Assembly (NCBI GenBank): GCA_963753845.1 | Contig: CAVWEI010000025.1 | Location: 62,001-126,000 of the forward strand | Direction of reading: 5' to 3' | DNA length: 64,000 nucleotides | From: Thiosocius sp963753845 | Lineage (GTDB): Bacteria > Pseudomonadota > Gammaproteobacteria > Chromatiales > Chromatiaceae | Shown here: piece after piece, positions 19,358 to 27,438 of the stretch | Layout: each line of letters starts with the position of its first letter | How positions within the stretch are numbered: the first letter of the stretch is position 1 | Program-made: the position numbers and the translations under genes | The notes under the pieces: generated by a model | Database searches by the model: none | What the model was told of the DNA's origin: nothing | Seen by the model: only the letters and a program-made list of their open reading frames with translations

Positions 19358-20703
19358 TGAAACGGCGTACGGGGTCGGGTTTGACTGGGCAGATCAAAGA
19401 GCAGTTGATCAAGCAGGCTCTGGAACGGCGTGTTCGGCAGGCTGACAAGCGTGATGCGGAGGAGCCGCAAGGCATTGGACGGACATTCGCGGATGTCCCG
19501 TCGCGCCTGTACAGGTTTGACGAGCATCCTGGCTACCAACGGCTGCGAATCATGCGCGAGGGGGCGGACCGTCTGGGTATCGCGAATCCCTTCTTCAAAG
19601 CTCACGAAGGCACCTCGGGCAGCATTGCGCACATCGGAGGACGAGAGTACCTCAACTACTCCAGTTACAACTACCTGGGCATAACAGGTGAGAACGCCGT
19701 CAATTCTGCTGCCAAGGCGGCAATAGACCTTTACGGTACCTCTGCATCTGCGAGCCGCATGGTATCCGGAGAGCGGCCTGTCCATCGCCAACTGGAAAGT
19801 GCATTGGCCGGTGTCTACGGTGTGGACGACGCAGTGGTGTTCGTAAGCGGCCATGCCACCAATGTCTCGACGATTGGTTACCTGTTTGGACCAAAGGACC
19901 TCGTGGTCCACGATGCCCTGATTCACAACAGCGTGCTCCAGGGAATCCAGCTGTCAGGTGCCAAGCGCTTGTCATTTCCACACAATGACTGGCAGACATT
20001 GGATGGTCTGCTTGCACGTGAGCGGCTGCACTTCGAACGAGTGCTGATCGTCATCGAAGGCATCTATAGCATGGATGGTGACTATCCGGATCTACCTCGC
20101 TTTATCGAGCTCAGGCAGCGTCACCATGTATATCTGATGGTGGATGAGGCGCATTCCTTCGGCGTGATGGGGGCGGCCGGTAAAGGCATCGCGGAGCATT
20201 TCGACATCGATCGTCGCTCAGTGGATATCTGGATGGGGACCTTGAGTAAGGCGTTGGCGAGTTGTGGTGGCTACATTGCCGGTGACTTTGCTTTGGTGGA
20301 GCATCTCAAGCTGGCTGCACCAGGGTTCCTCTACAGCGTGGGAATGGCTCCGCCGGTTGCCGCGGCTGCCTTGGCCGCGCTGCAGTTGATGTTGGCTGAG
20401 CCGGGGCGTGTTCAGACGCTGCAAGCGCGGAGCAAGTTGTTCCTGCAGCTGGCCAAGGCAGCCGGTATCAACACAGGCTACAGCCAGGGAATGGCGGTGA
20501 TCCCGGCCATCGTCGGCAGTTCGATTTCGGCCGCCCGGCTATCGGAGGCTTTGTTCCTGCGCGGAATCAATGTTCAGCCCATTCTCTACCCCGCGGTGGA
20601 AGAAAAGGCGGCACGGTTGCGTTTCTTCATCAGTGCACTGCACTCAGAGGAGCAGATTCGACATACGGTGGCCGCGCTTGCCGAAGAGCTTGCGCATGTC
20701 TGA
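19357..20703 (+). CDS. alpha-oxoamine synthase (BioF/Kbl/SPT fold, RkpG-like)
   Basis: PLP enzyme of fold type I that condenses an acyl thioester with an amino acid and releases CO2, giving an aminoketone. Visible residues are the SYNYLGI start of the catalytic fold, FVSGHATN (ring-stacking His), DEAHSFGVMG (cofactor Asp and His) and TLSKALASCGG with the PLP lysine at residue 298. An N-terminal extension of about 75 polar residues precedes the fold. It is translationally coupled to the polyketide synthase, which has no thioesterase, so the chain is most likely released by this enzyme from the carrier protein. The amino acid substrate cannot be read from sequence. RkpG of Sinorhizobium meliloti is the closest functional parallel. 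True AONS of biotin synthesis is less likely in this context. Confidence 0.9.
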   Translation: MKRRTGSGLTGQIKEQLIKQALERRVRQADKRDAEEPQGIGRTFADVPSRLYRFDEHPGYQRLRIMREGADRLGIANPFFKAHEGTSGSIAHIGGREYLNYSSYNYLGITGENAVNSAAKAAIDLYGTSASASRMVSGERPVHRQLESALAGVYGVDDAVVFVSGHATNVSTIGYLFGPKDLVVHDALIHNSVLQGIQLSGAKRLSFPHNDWQTLDGLLARERLHFERVLIVIEGIYSMDGDYPDLPRFIELRQRHHVYLMVDEAHSFGVMGAAGKGIAEHFDIDRRSVDIWMGTLSKALASCGGYIAGDFALVEHLKLAAPGFLYSVGMAPPVAAAALAALQLMLAEPGRVQTLQARSKLFLQLAKAAGINTGYSQGMAVIPAIVGSSISAARLSEALFLRGINVQPILYPAVEEKAARLRFFISALHSEEQIRHTVAALAEELAHV

Positions 20704-20792
20704 GGGGCGCGTTTGGCGACGGGCAGATGTCAGCTCCGTTAGCCCGACCACTTGAAGTCCCCTTTATGCAGCTTGTAAACAGAGGCGTCCCG

Positions 20793-21828
20793 ATGTCTCG
20801 GACCTTCCAATGTGACGGCCAGCTGTTGTCGGTTCTCGTCTTCGTGCTGTTGGTGCAGTCACCCGGCTGGGCCGAACCAAAGGCTTCCACCTTGCAGCTG
20901 GCTTTGCCGGTTGAATGTGACAGGAACACCGGTTGCCTGATCCAAAACTACTTTGATCATGACAGTGGCCCGGGCTTCGCCGACCACACCTGTGGCAGCC
21001 TTGGCTATAACGGGCATGACGGCATCGATTTTCGGCTAAAAAATCTGTCGGTAATGCATTCGGGTGTGGCCGTTCGGGCAGCGGCGCCCGGCAGGGTGCG
21101 CGCAATTCGCGATGAGATGCCTGATGTCAGTATTCGTGAGCCGGGGCAATTGACGGCTATTGCCGGGCGTGAAGCCGGCAATTCTGTCGCAATCCGGCAT
21201 GCTGGCGGTTGGGAGACACAATACAGTCATCTGAAACACGGCAGTATTCGAGTTGCCCCCGGTGACGACGTTGAGGCCGGGGAGGTGCTGGGGCTTGTAG
21301 GGCTGTCTGGCATGACGGAGTTTCCGCATCTGCATTTGAGTGTGCGTTACGAGGGCGAACCTGTCGATCCGTTCGTTGGTGTCGACAAGGATTTTGAATG
21401 CGGTGACGAAACCACGCCGCTTTGGGGGCCGGAAGCCCGGAGTTATTTGAGCTATCGTCCGACCGCCGATTATTCAGGCGGGCTTTGCGGAGAAGCGGCC
21501 CGAGGTACAAGAAATGGAATCTGGCGAGGATAGCGTGCAGATCTATCGACGCCGAGGCAGATGCGATCGCGTTCTGGGTGGAGGTGTACGGTGTTCAGCA
21601 GGTGACAACAGGTGATGACTATCTTTGACCCGGCGGGTCAGGGTATTGGCGCATAGGCGCCAGGAATTACCCAAGGCCCAGGCAACGATGTTCCGTTATA
21701 TTGGCAAAAAGCGCCGAGGCGGCCACTGGACAGCGGGGCGCTATCGGGCAGAGTTCAATTTGTACAGATCCTCTGCGGGACAAGAAACAAGCATTATCGA
21801 ATTGTCCCGGGAAATCGAGGTCAAATGA
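20793..21828 (+). pseudogene. secreted M23 (LytM) peptidase, about three frameshifts
   Basis: A periplasmic zinc endopeptidase-like protein, or a LytM regulator of cell-wall hydrolases. From the ATG at 20793 there is a signal peptide ending near PGWAEP. The LytM core follows, with YNGHDGIDF (first His and Asp ligands) and FPHLHLS (HxH ligand). The first frame breaks near 21480. The continuation GFAEKRPEVQEM is in a second frame. ADAIAFWVEVYGVQ is in a third (switch near 21540). ELPKAQATMFRYIGKKRRGG to the stop at 21828 needs another switch near 21620. All pieces look like one C-terminal domain of a known M23 subgroup. A longer start at 20727 exists but would place extra residues before the signal peptide. 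Confidence 0.7.
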
Positions 21829-21971
21829 ACGGCGAGGGCTGGTCAGTTCGTCGACGCCGTGTTGCCGGCCGGCTGATGCAGTGCCCAGGTCGTGGACGTT
21901 CGGGTATTGATGCGGTGGATCCACCGATGGGCAAAATCGACCATGGCAGAGATGAGTCGTCGTCTGTTGCT

Positions 21972-23141
21972 TCAAGGATTTTTTCAGGTCGTACTGCCTG
22001 ACGATTTTTTCTCGTGCAGCTTCTCGTATCGCTTGCATCATGTCGGGGTGATCCAGCACCGTTGTCCGTGAGGTTGGCGATCTCTTCGGCTGAAAAGAAA
22101 TCGACCAACAGCCCGTTCTTTTGGTGCTCGATCACTTCCGCCACGGGGGCCGGTTCGGGATCCAATGACAAGGCAACCCGCAGCCATTGCCTCCAGCACT
22201 GACCAAGACAGCACGAAGGGTACCGTCAGGTAGATATGCACGGCTGACACCTGAAGAATCCGGATGAAGTCCGAATAAGGGACACGACCCAGAAAATGCA
22301 GCCGTGACATATCGAAAGTGCCCCTCTCCAGCGCTTCCTCACGATAGGTCTTTCCACTTTTCGGTCGTGAGCCATAAGCAACATCGTCATCCCCAACGAC
22401 GACAATATGGGCATTTGGGCGTCGTTTCAGAATGATCTCTGCCGCTTCCATGAAACTGGGGAAACCGCGATAAGGTTCGAGGTTACGCGAAACATAGGTG
22501 ATGACTTCATCACCGGCCCTCAGTTTCAGAGAGCCAATTTCGAAGGTCGCCAAAGGGTCGGGTTTTACCTTGTCAGTATTTATACCGTCGTGGATAACGG
22601 AGATTTTGTTACGGAATATCGCAGGATGTTGAAGTCGCTGCCAAGCTGTCGGCGTGATGCCATGATCCGCTAGTGTCAGGCTGTGCAGGTGCATGCCGTT
22701 GCGGGTCTCGATGCGACATGCCGTTTCAATATCGACGGGTGCTCGATTCCCAAAACCGACATCTGCTCCACGAGCGCGGTAGTACCATTCGAAGTAGCCG
22801 AGTAATGGCGCTTTCGGCCAGATTTCCTTGATATAAAGTGCTTCACCCCAGCCCATGTGGGCGACGACGATATCAGGGTAGAAGCCGGCTTCCCTCAGTT
22901 CCAATGCCTTCATGCCGACGGCTTGTCCGTTCAGGATGCCGTATTCGGTCAGTCGCAGGTAATGATGCGTCGATTCGGATGGTTCACGCTTGGGCTAGTA
23001 TTCCACCTTTCTCACGCCTGCAGGGGTTGGCTTGCCGGGCTGGGTAATGAAGACTACTTCATTGTTCTTGTTTGCGGCTAGATAAGGAGCCAGGTATTTG
23101 AATTGGCCTGGGCAGTTCTGGTGAATAAACGCAACTTTCAT
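21972..23141 (-). pseudogene. GT4-type glycosyltransferase with a nonsense codon and frameshifts
   Basis: Begins at the ATG at 23141 with VAFIHQNCPGQFKYLAPYLA, typical of a group 1 glycosyltransferase subfamily. Codon 49 is TAG (22995-22997) in an otherwise uninterrupted frame, where the family has Lys or Arg. The body (PDIVVAHMGWGEALYIKEIW, GYFEWYYRARGADVGF, VISRNLEPYRGF-like region and GCLVI) then breaks near 22152. Losing one base there gives the expected APVAEVIEHQKNG. A second break near 22058 leads to VLDHPDMMQAI and then RQYDLK, with another indel probably in the A-run near 21980. The gene lies 19 bases after the fusion-protein gene on the same strand. Its acceptor is unknown. Confidence 0.7.
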
Positions 23142-23160
23142 TTTTCAAGCCAACTATTTC

Positions 23161-25345
23161 TCAAACTGACTCAAGGGGAGAAAGCAGGTAATCGATGGGC
23201 GTGCGCTTGCCACCGACGAACTGCACTGATGCAGGCATTCCAGGGTACAGTTTGACATCCTTCAAATGGGACAGCGCTTCAGAATCAATTTGCACCGTTG
23301 CCTGGTAATGTGATTCGCCGGTTTTGGGATCAGCGACGCTGTCGGCTGAGACCTGCAGCAGTTTCCCTGGCACGGGTGGTGTGCTTGCGTGTGCTATACG
23401 CTGTGAGAGTGATCTGCGCCTCCATGCCCGGCTCGAGAATATCGATATCGACCGGTTTAACCTTTGCCTCGATCAGCAATTGAGCATCCTCAGGTACGAT
23501 ATCGAGAATGGGCGTGGACGGATTGATGACACCGCCGGCCGTATGGAATTGTAGGTTGACCACGCGCCCGCTGCGTGGAGCCCGGATTTTCAGGCGATCA
23601 ACCACATCGCGTTGTGCAGGCAATTGCTCTTTTAGGCGGCGCATGCTGTTTATCGACTTGAGCAAGTTCGTTCGAAATTGTCTCGGCACGTTCCGCCTGC
23701 AAAGATATGCCACGTAGTTCGGCCTCACCGATTTTTTGTTCAGTGCGTGCTATGTCGGCAGTCAGCGATCCGATCTGTCCTGTGAGCCCTGCAGCTATCC
23801 TTTTCAGTTCCAGGAGGCGCGTCTTCGCAACAACACCTTTCTTGTAGAGGGTTTCGACGGAATCCAGTTCATCATTGATGTGTACGAGTCTGTTGCTTGC
23901 GGCTGTTTTTTGCGCCTTAGCCCGGTGATTTCGCGCCTGGTATCCCTCAACCCAACTGGAAAAGATGTTCAACTGATCCTCAATGTTGGTGTTTCGGGCG
24001 GCGAGAAGGGCGCGCTCAGATGCTAAAATGCTCGGCGATATCCGGATCGTCAGACCTGTCAAGCAGCGCCTGTGAGAATTCGATATTCATCCAATTTGCG
24101 CCGCTCACTGTTCAAGCGATCGCTTCTGGCCACCAATGCAGCATACTCGGCCGATTGCACATCCAGCAAAGCTTCTGCCTTGCTGCCATCGAGCAGTACT
24201 AGCACCTGGCCCTCTTTGACCGCCTGGCCTTCGATTACCAACAGCTTCTCGATAAGACCGCCTTCAAGGTGCTGGACTGTCTTTCGTTCACCTTGCAGCT
24301 TCACGATGCCACTGGCGACAACCCCACTGCTAATCGGTGCCAACGATGCCCACGTCAGGAAACCGCCCACGCCGACTATCAGCAGCAGCATGCCGAGGAA
24401 AATACTGCGCCCGTAGCGTGCGTAATGCATTTCGTCATGAGTTGGTGGGGGCGGGGATGCGGGGCCGCGAATCCCCTCCCTGGGCGGTTTTGAGTCCAGT
24501 TCGCCGCTCGGCTCGTCTTTTAACGCAATCTCGCCGGTGACCTCGATGTTTGGCGTGCTTTCTTCGGCCAGTTCCTGCGCTTGTCGCTTACCGGGCTGTT
24601 GATCCCGCGGAATCCCGTCACTGGCCGCAGATGCTACATCGGCCGTGGTCAGACCCTCCGCTGCAGTTTTCTCTTCCGAGCTGCCCGAATCTACGCCTCT
24701 TTCGATTTTGGGGTTTCCGTCTTTGTTACTGGGTGTGGGGCGAGTTGAAGCGTTGTTCGGCGATGCGGGCTCGGATTGGGCGGTGGGCCGATCTCGCTGA
24801 TTGCGCTCCGTTTGTCCACTCGATCGTGCCTTGGTTGCATTGGCCGCCGGGCTGGTCAACGTGTTGGATGCGTTGGTGCTTTTGTTCGATTTGCCAGACC
24901 CCTTTGCTACCGCGTCCTTGCGCTCGGCAGTACGCCTTTTACTCGTGGCCTGACCGTAGTTCAGGTTGACGCTAACCTGTGTGTAGCCATTTTTCGATCT
25001 GTCCGAAGGATGGCTGCCAGCTTTGGTTGATGCCAATTCCTGTTCCTGGCCGGCAGGTTCTTGCCGCGTGCCCGGCAATTTCGCCTTTGCCTGTCTTTCG
25101 TCCCCTTTTTTGGGCAGCTCTTGACGCGCCACCTTCTGCGAAGGGAGTCCTTCGGCCGTAGTCGCCTTCCGAGGGCGCCCCAAGGGTGACCGTTGGGACT
25201 CGTTATGCTCGTAAAACGCGTCCAAGCGCTCAATCAGGGTTCCGCCCGGCCTCTTTGCAGATGCCCCCCTGCTTTCCTGACTATCATCGTTAGTGTCCGT
25301 TTCCGAGACCGGGGGAATCGATTCGCTGTTATCTGACAATGGCAT
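23161..25345 (-). pseudogene. type I secretion membrane fusion protein (HlyD family), about four frameshifts
   Basis: Periplasmic adaptor that would link the ABC transporter encoded just upstream to a TolC-type channel. The single membrane segment (LLLIVGVGGFLTWASLAP) begins near residue 315, because the protein carries about 310 residues of low-complexity Ser/Thr/Lys/Glu/Pro sequence before it. After it come the lipoyl half-motif (QHLEGGLIEKLLVIEGQAV), helical hairpin, second lipoyl part (RAPRSGRVVNLQFHTAGGV) and beta-barrel (YPGMPASVQFVGGKRTPIDY). Frame switches are needed near 24075, 24030, 23620 and 23370. The PrtE/AprE-type order is otherwise intact. It starts 38 bases after the ABC transporter stop. 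Confidence 0.8.
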
Positions 25346-25383
25346 GGTTTCCCTGGTTCCTTGAAGAGCTTTCCAGCTTTCGC

Positions 25384-27132
25384 TTAGACGATTGATGGAA
25401 AGTTGGGCAGGCCTTTGGCGTTTGTTGTGCCATCCGGCAGCGCTGGTTTGTTGTCCTTACCTGGTGTCCCGCGGCCGAGCAACTCACTTGTCGGGCCAAA
25501 CGCCTCAGCCACGCCCCCCCTCAACAGCAGTATCTTGTCGGCAGGTTGAAGTAGGTTGGGGCGGTGGGAGATGACGATCTGGGTCACACCCAGGCGTTTG
25601 TTTTCCTCCAGCGACGATCGGAGACGGGTCTCCGCCTCGCCGTCGAGGTTGGAGTTGGGTTCGTCGAGGACCACCAGGACCGGGTTGCCGTAGTAGGCGC
25701 GCGCCAGTCCGATCAACTGCTTCTGACCCGCCGACAGCGCGATGCCTCCTTCTCCGATTTCGGTGTCGTAGCCGTTGGGCAGTCGCAGGATCATATCGTG
25801 CACGCCCACGCGTTTGGCCGCCTGCACGATCGAGCCAGAGCTGGCGTTGTCGTCCATGCGGGCGATATTGAGTGCGACCGTGCCCGAGAACAGCTGGACA
25901 TCCTGCGGCAGGTAGCCTACGTGGCATCCGAGCGCATCGGGGTGCCAGTCCTGCAGGCTGGCGCCATCCAGGCGCACACTGCCCATGCTGGGTTTGTGGA
26001 TGCCCACGATCATGCGGCCGAGCGTGGACTTGCCGGCACCGCTCGGCCCGACCAGGCCGAGCATCTGCCCAGCCGGCAGATCGAACGATATCTGCTTTAG
26101 CAACATCTGGCCTTTCGGTGTCGCCAGCGTGGCCTTTTCCAACTGCAGATGGCCGACGGGCATCGGCAGGTCGGTGCCTTCCCTGGAGACGGCCTCGGTG
26201 AAGCGCAGCAGCTCGTTCAGCCGCTTGTAGGCGCCGCGTCCGGAGACCACGTTCTTCCAGGTGCCGATGGCGGATTCCACGGGTGCAAGGGCACGCGCCA
26301 TCAACAGCGAAGCGGCGATGATGGTGCCCGGTAGGATCTCTCCGTGAATGAAGAGGTAGGTCCCGGTACCGAGCACGCCCATCTGCAGGCCCATCCGGAT
26401 GAAACGCGCGACGCTCTTGAATCGGTTGCCCCAGTCCGCGCTTTTCTGCATGGCCAGGTACTTCTCGGTGTTCTTTCCCTGCCAGGCCTGACCGATCGCC
26501 GGCATCATTCCCATTGCCTGGATCACGTCCGCATTGCGCACATAGTCATCCGCGGTGGACTGGCTCTTCATCGACAGATCGTTGAACTTGCCGAGCGGGC
26601 CGCGGGTGACCCATTCGTTGGCTACCGCAAGCATAAAGAGGACGAGTGCGCCGACCGTACAGATCGCCGCGAGCGTCGGATGGAAAAGGTAGATGATCCA
26701 GAGAAACAGCGGGATCAGCAGAAAGTCGACCAGCTGAAAGACGGTACCGCTCTGCAGCAGGTTGCGTAACTCGGTGACGTCACGCAGCGGCTGGGCGCTG
26801 TGATGACTCGTGCCGGCCGCCGACAAGAGGGTCGCGTTCAGCGCCTCTCGACCCAGGCGGGCGTCGAACTGGGCACTGACCCGAACCAGGAGGCGTCCGC
26901 GCACCAGTTCCAATGCCGACTGCAACAGCAGGGCGCCGGTGGCGACCAGGGTCAGAAAAACCAGGGTCTCCACACTCAAGCTACTGAAGACATGGGTGAA
27001 GACATTGATCAGATACAGCGGGATGGTCAGCGTCAGCAGGCTGATGAAGACGCTGAAAATGGTTGCCGCCGTAAAGGCGCCGCGATAGGCGCTCAGGATT
27101 CGTTTCAGTGGGGTTGGATGGCTCGGCTGCAT
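25384..27132 (-). CDS. type I secretion ABC transporter (PrtD family)
   Basis: Inner-membrane ABC half-transporter that exports RTX proteins without an N-terminal peptidase domain. From the ATG at 27132 it has 582 residues, the usual PrtD length. An upstream extension of 56 residues lacks protein character and was not used. Membrane segments occupy about residues 25-300. The ATPase has Walker A GPSGAGKST, signature LSAGQKQ and Walker B VLVVLDEPNSNLD. It is the only unbroken gene of the type I set. A strong terminator lies upstream between it and the RTX gene, so it has its own promoter somewhere in 27133-27311. Confidence 0.93.
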   Translation of the reverse strand: MQPSHPTPLKRILSAYRGAFTAATIFSVFISLLTLTIPLYLINVFTHVFSSLSVETLVFLTLVATGALLLQSALELVRGRLLVRVSAQFDARLGREALNATLLSAAGTSHHSAQPLRDVTELRNLLQSGTVFQLVDFLLIPLFLWIIYLFHPTLAAICTVGALVLFMLAVANEWVTRGPLGKFNDLSMKSQSTADDYVRNADVIQAMGMMPAIGQAWQGKNTEKYLAMQKSADWGNRFKSVARFIRMGLQMGVLGTGTYLFIHGEILPGTIIAASLLMARALAPVESAIGTWKNVVSGRGAYKRLNELLRFTEAVSREGTDLPMPVGHLQLEKATLATPKGQMLLKQISFDLPAGQMLGLVGPSGAGKSTLGRMIVGIHKPSMGSVRLDGASLQDWHPDALGCHVGYLPQDVQLFSGTVALNIARMDDNASSGSIVQAAKRVGVHDMILRLPNGYDTEIGEGGIALSAGQKQLIGLARAYYGNPVLVVLDEPNSNLDGEAETRLRSSLEENKRLGVTQIVISHRPNLLQPADKILLLRGGVAEAFGPTSELLGRGTPGKDNKPALPDGTTNAKGLPNFPSIV

Positions 27133-27311
27133 CGGCAAGGTCCTGCGTGTTCCTTGTGGCTGTTTACTGCAAAACCATCGGCTTTGCTCGAAATTTCTTG
27201 ATATTCCAGGCTTGAGCTTCCGCTCGTCAATCGCCTGGCCGGTGCTGCGCGGCCCTTGCGACAGGCGCCGACTGCGTTGCGGCTTCCGGATGGGCAACAA
27301 CCGCCAGTGGG

Positions 27312-27338
27312 AAAAAAGCCGGCCCCGGGGGGGCCGGC
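27312..27338 (-). terminator. rho-independent terminator of the RTX gene
   Basis: Read on the minus strand, a 9-base-pair GC stem (GCCGGCCCC with GGGGCCGGC, 3-base loop) is followed directly by six T. It lies about 100 bases after the RTX stop codon and before the ABC transporter gene, so the RTX gene is transcribed separately from its exporter. Confidence 0.85.
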
Positions 27339-27356
27339 ATGGATGCTTGCCTTGGC

Positions 27357-27397
27357 TACACCGCCGGTGCGGTCGTTACGGCCGCACCGGCGGTGTA
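27357..27397. repeat. perfect 16-base inverted repeat
   Basis: TACACCGCCGGTGCGG and its exact reverse complement are separated by 9 bases. It sits between the RTX stop codon and the terminator, in the 3' untranslated part of the RTX transcript. There is no T-run on either side, so it is not itself a classic terminator. It may protect the transcript from exonucleases or help termination. A protein-binding palindrome is the alternative. Confidence 0.75.
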
Positions 27398-27438
27398 GAC
27401 CTGACCGGCAATCCGGTCAAGGTCGCCTCGGCCGCCGA

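Noticed and set aside
19357..20703. Biotin synthesis gene bioF
   Set aside because: It is coupled to a polyketide synthase without other bio genes and has an atypical N-terminal extension; an RkpG-like role fits better.
22995..22997. TAG read as an amino acid (pyrrolysine-type recoding)
   Set aside because: The same gene also has frameshifts, the other TAG cases are in a dead transposase, and at least one intact gene (the first in the window) uses TAG as its stop. Simple nonsense is more likely.
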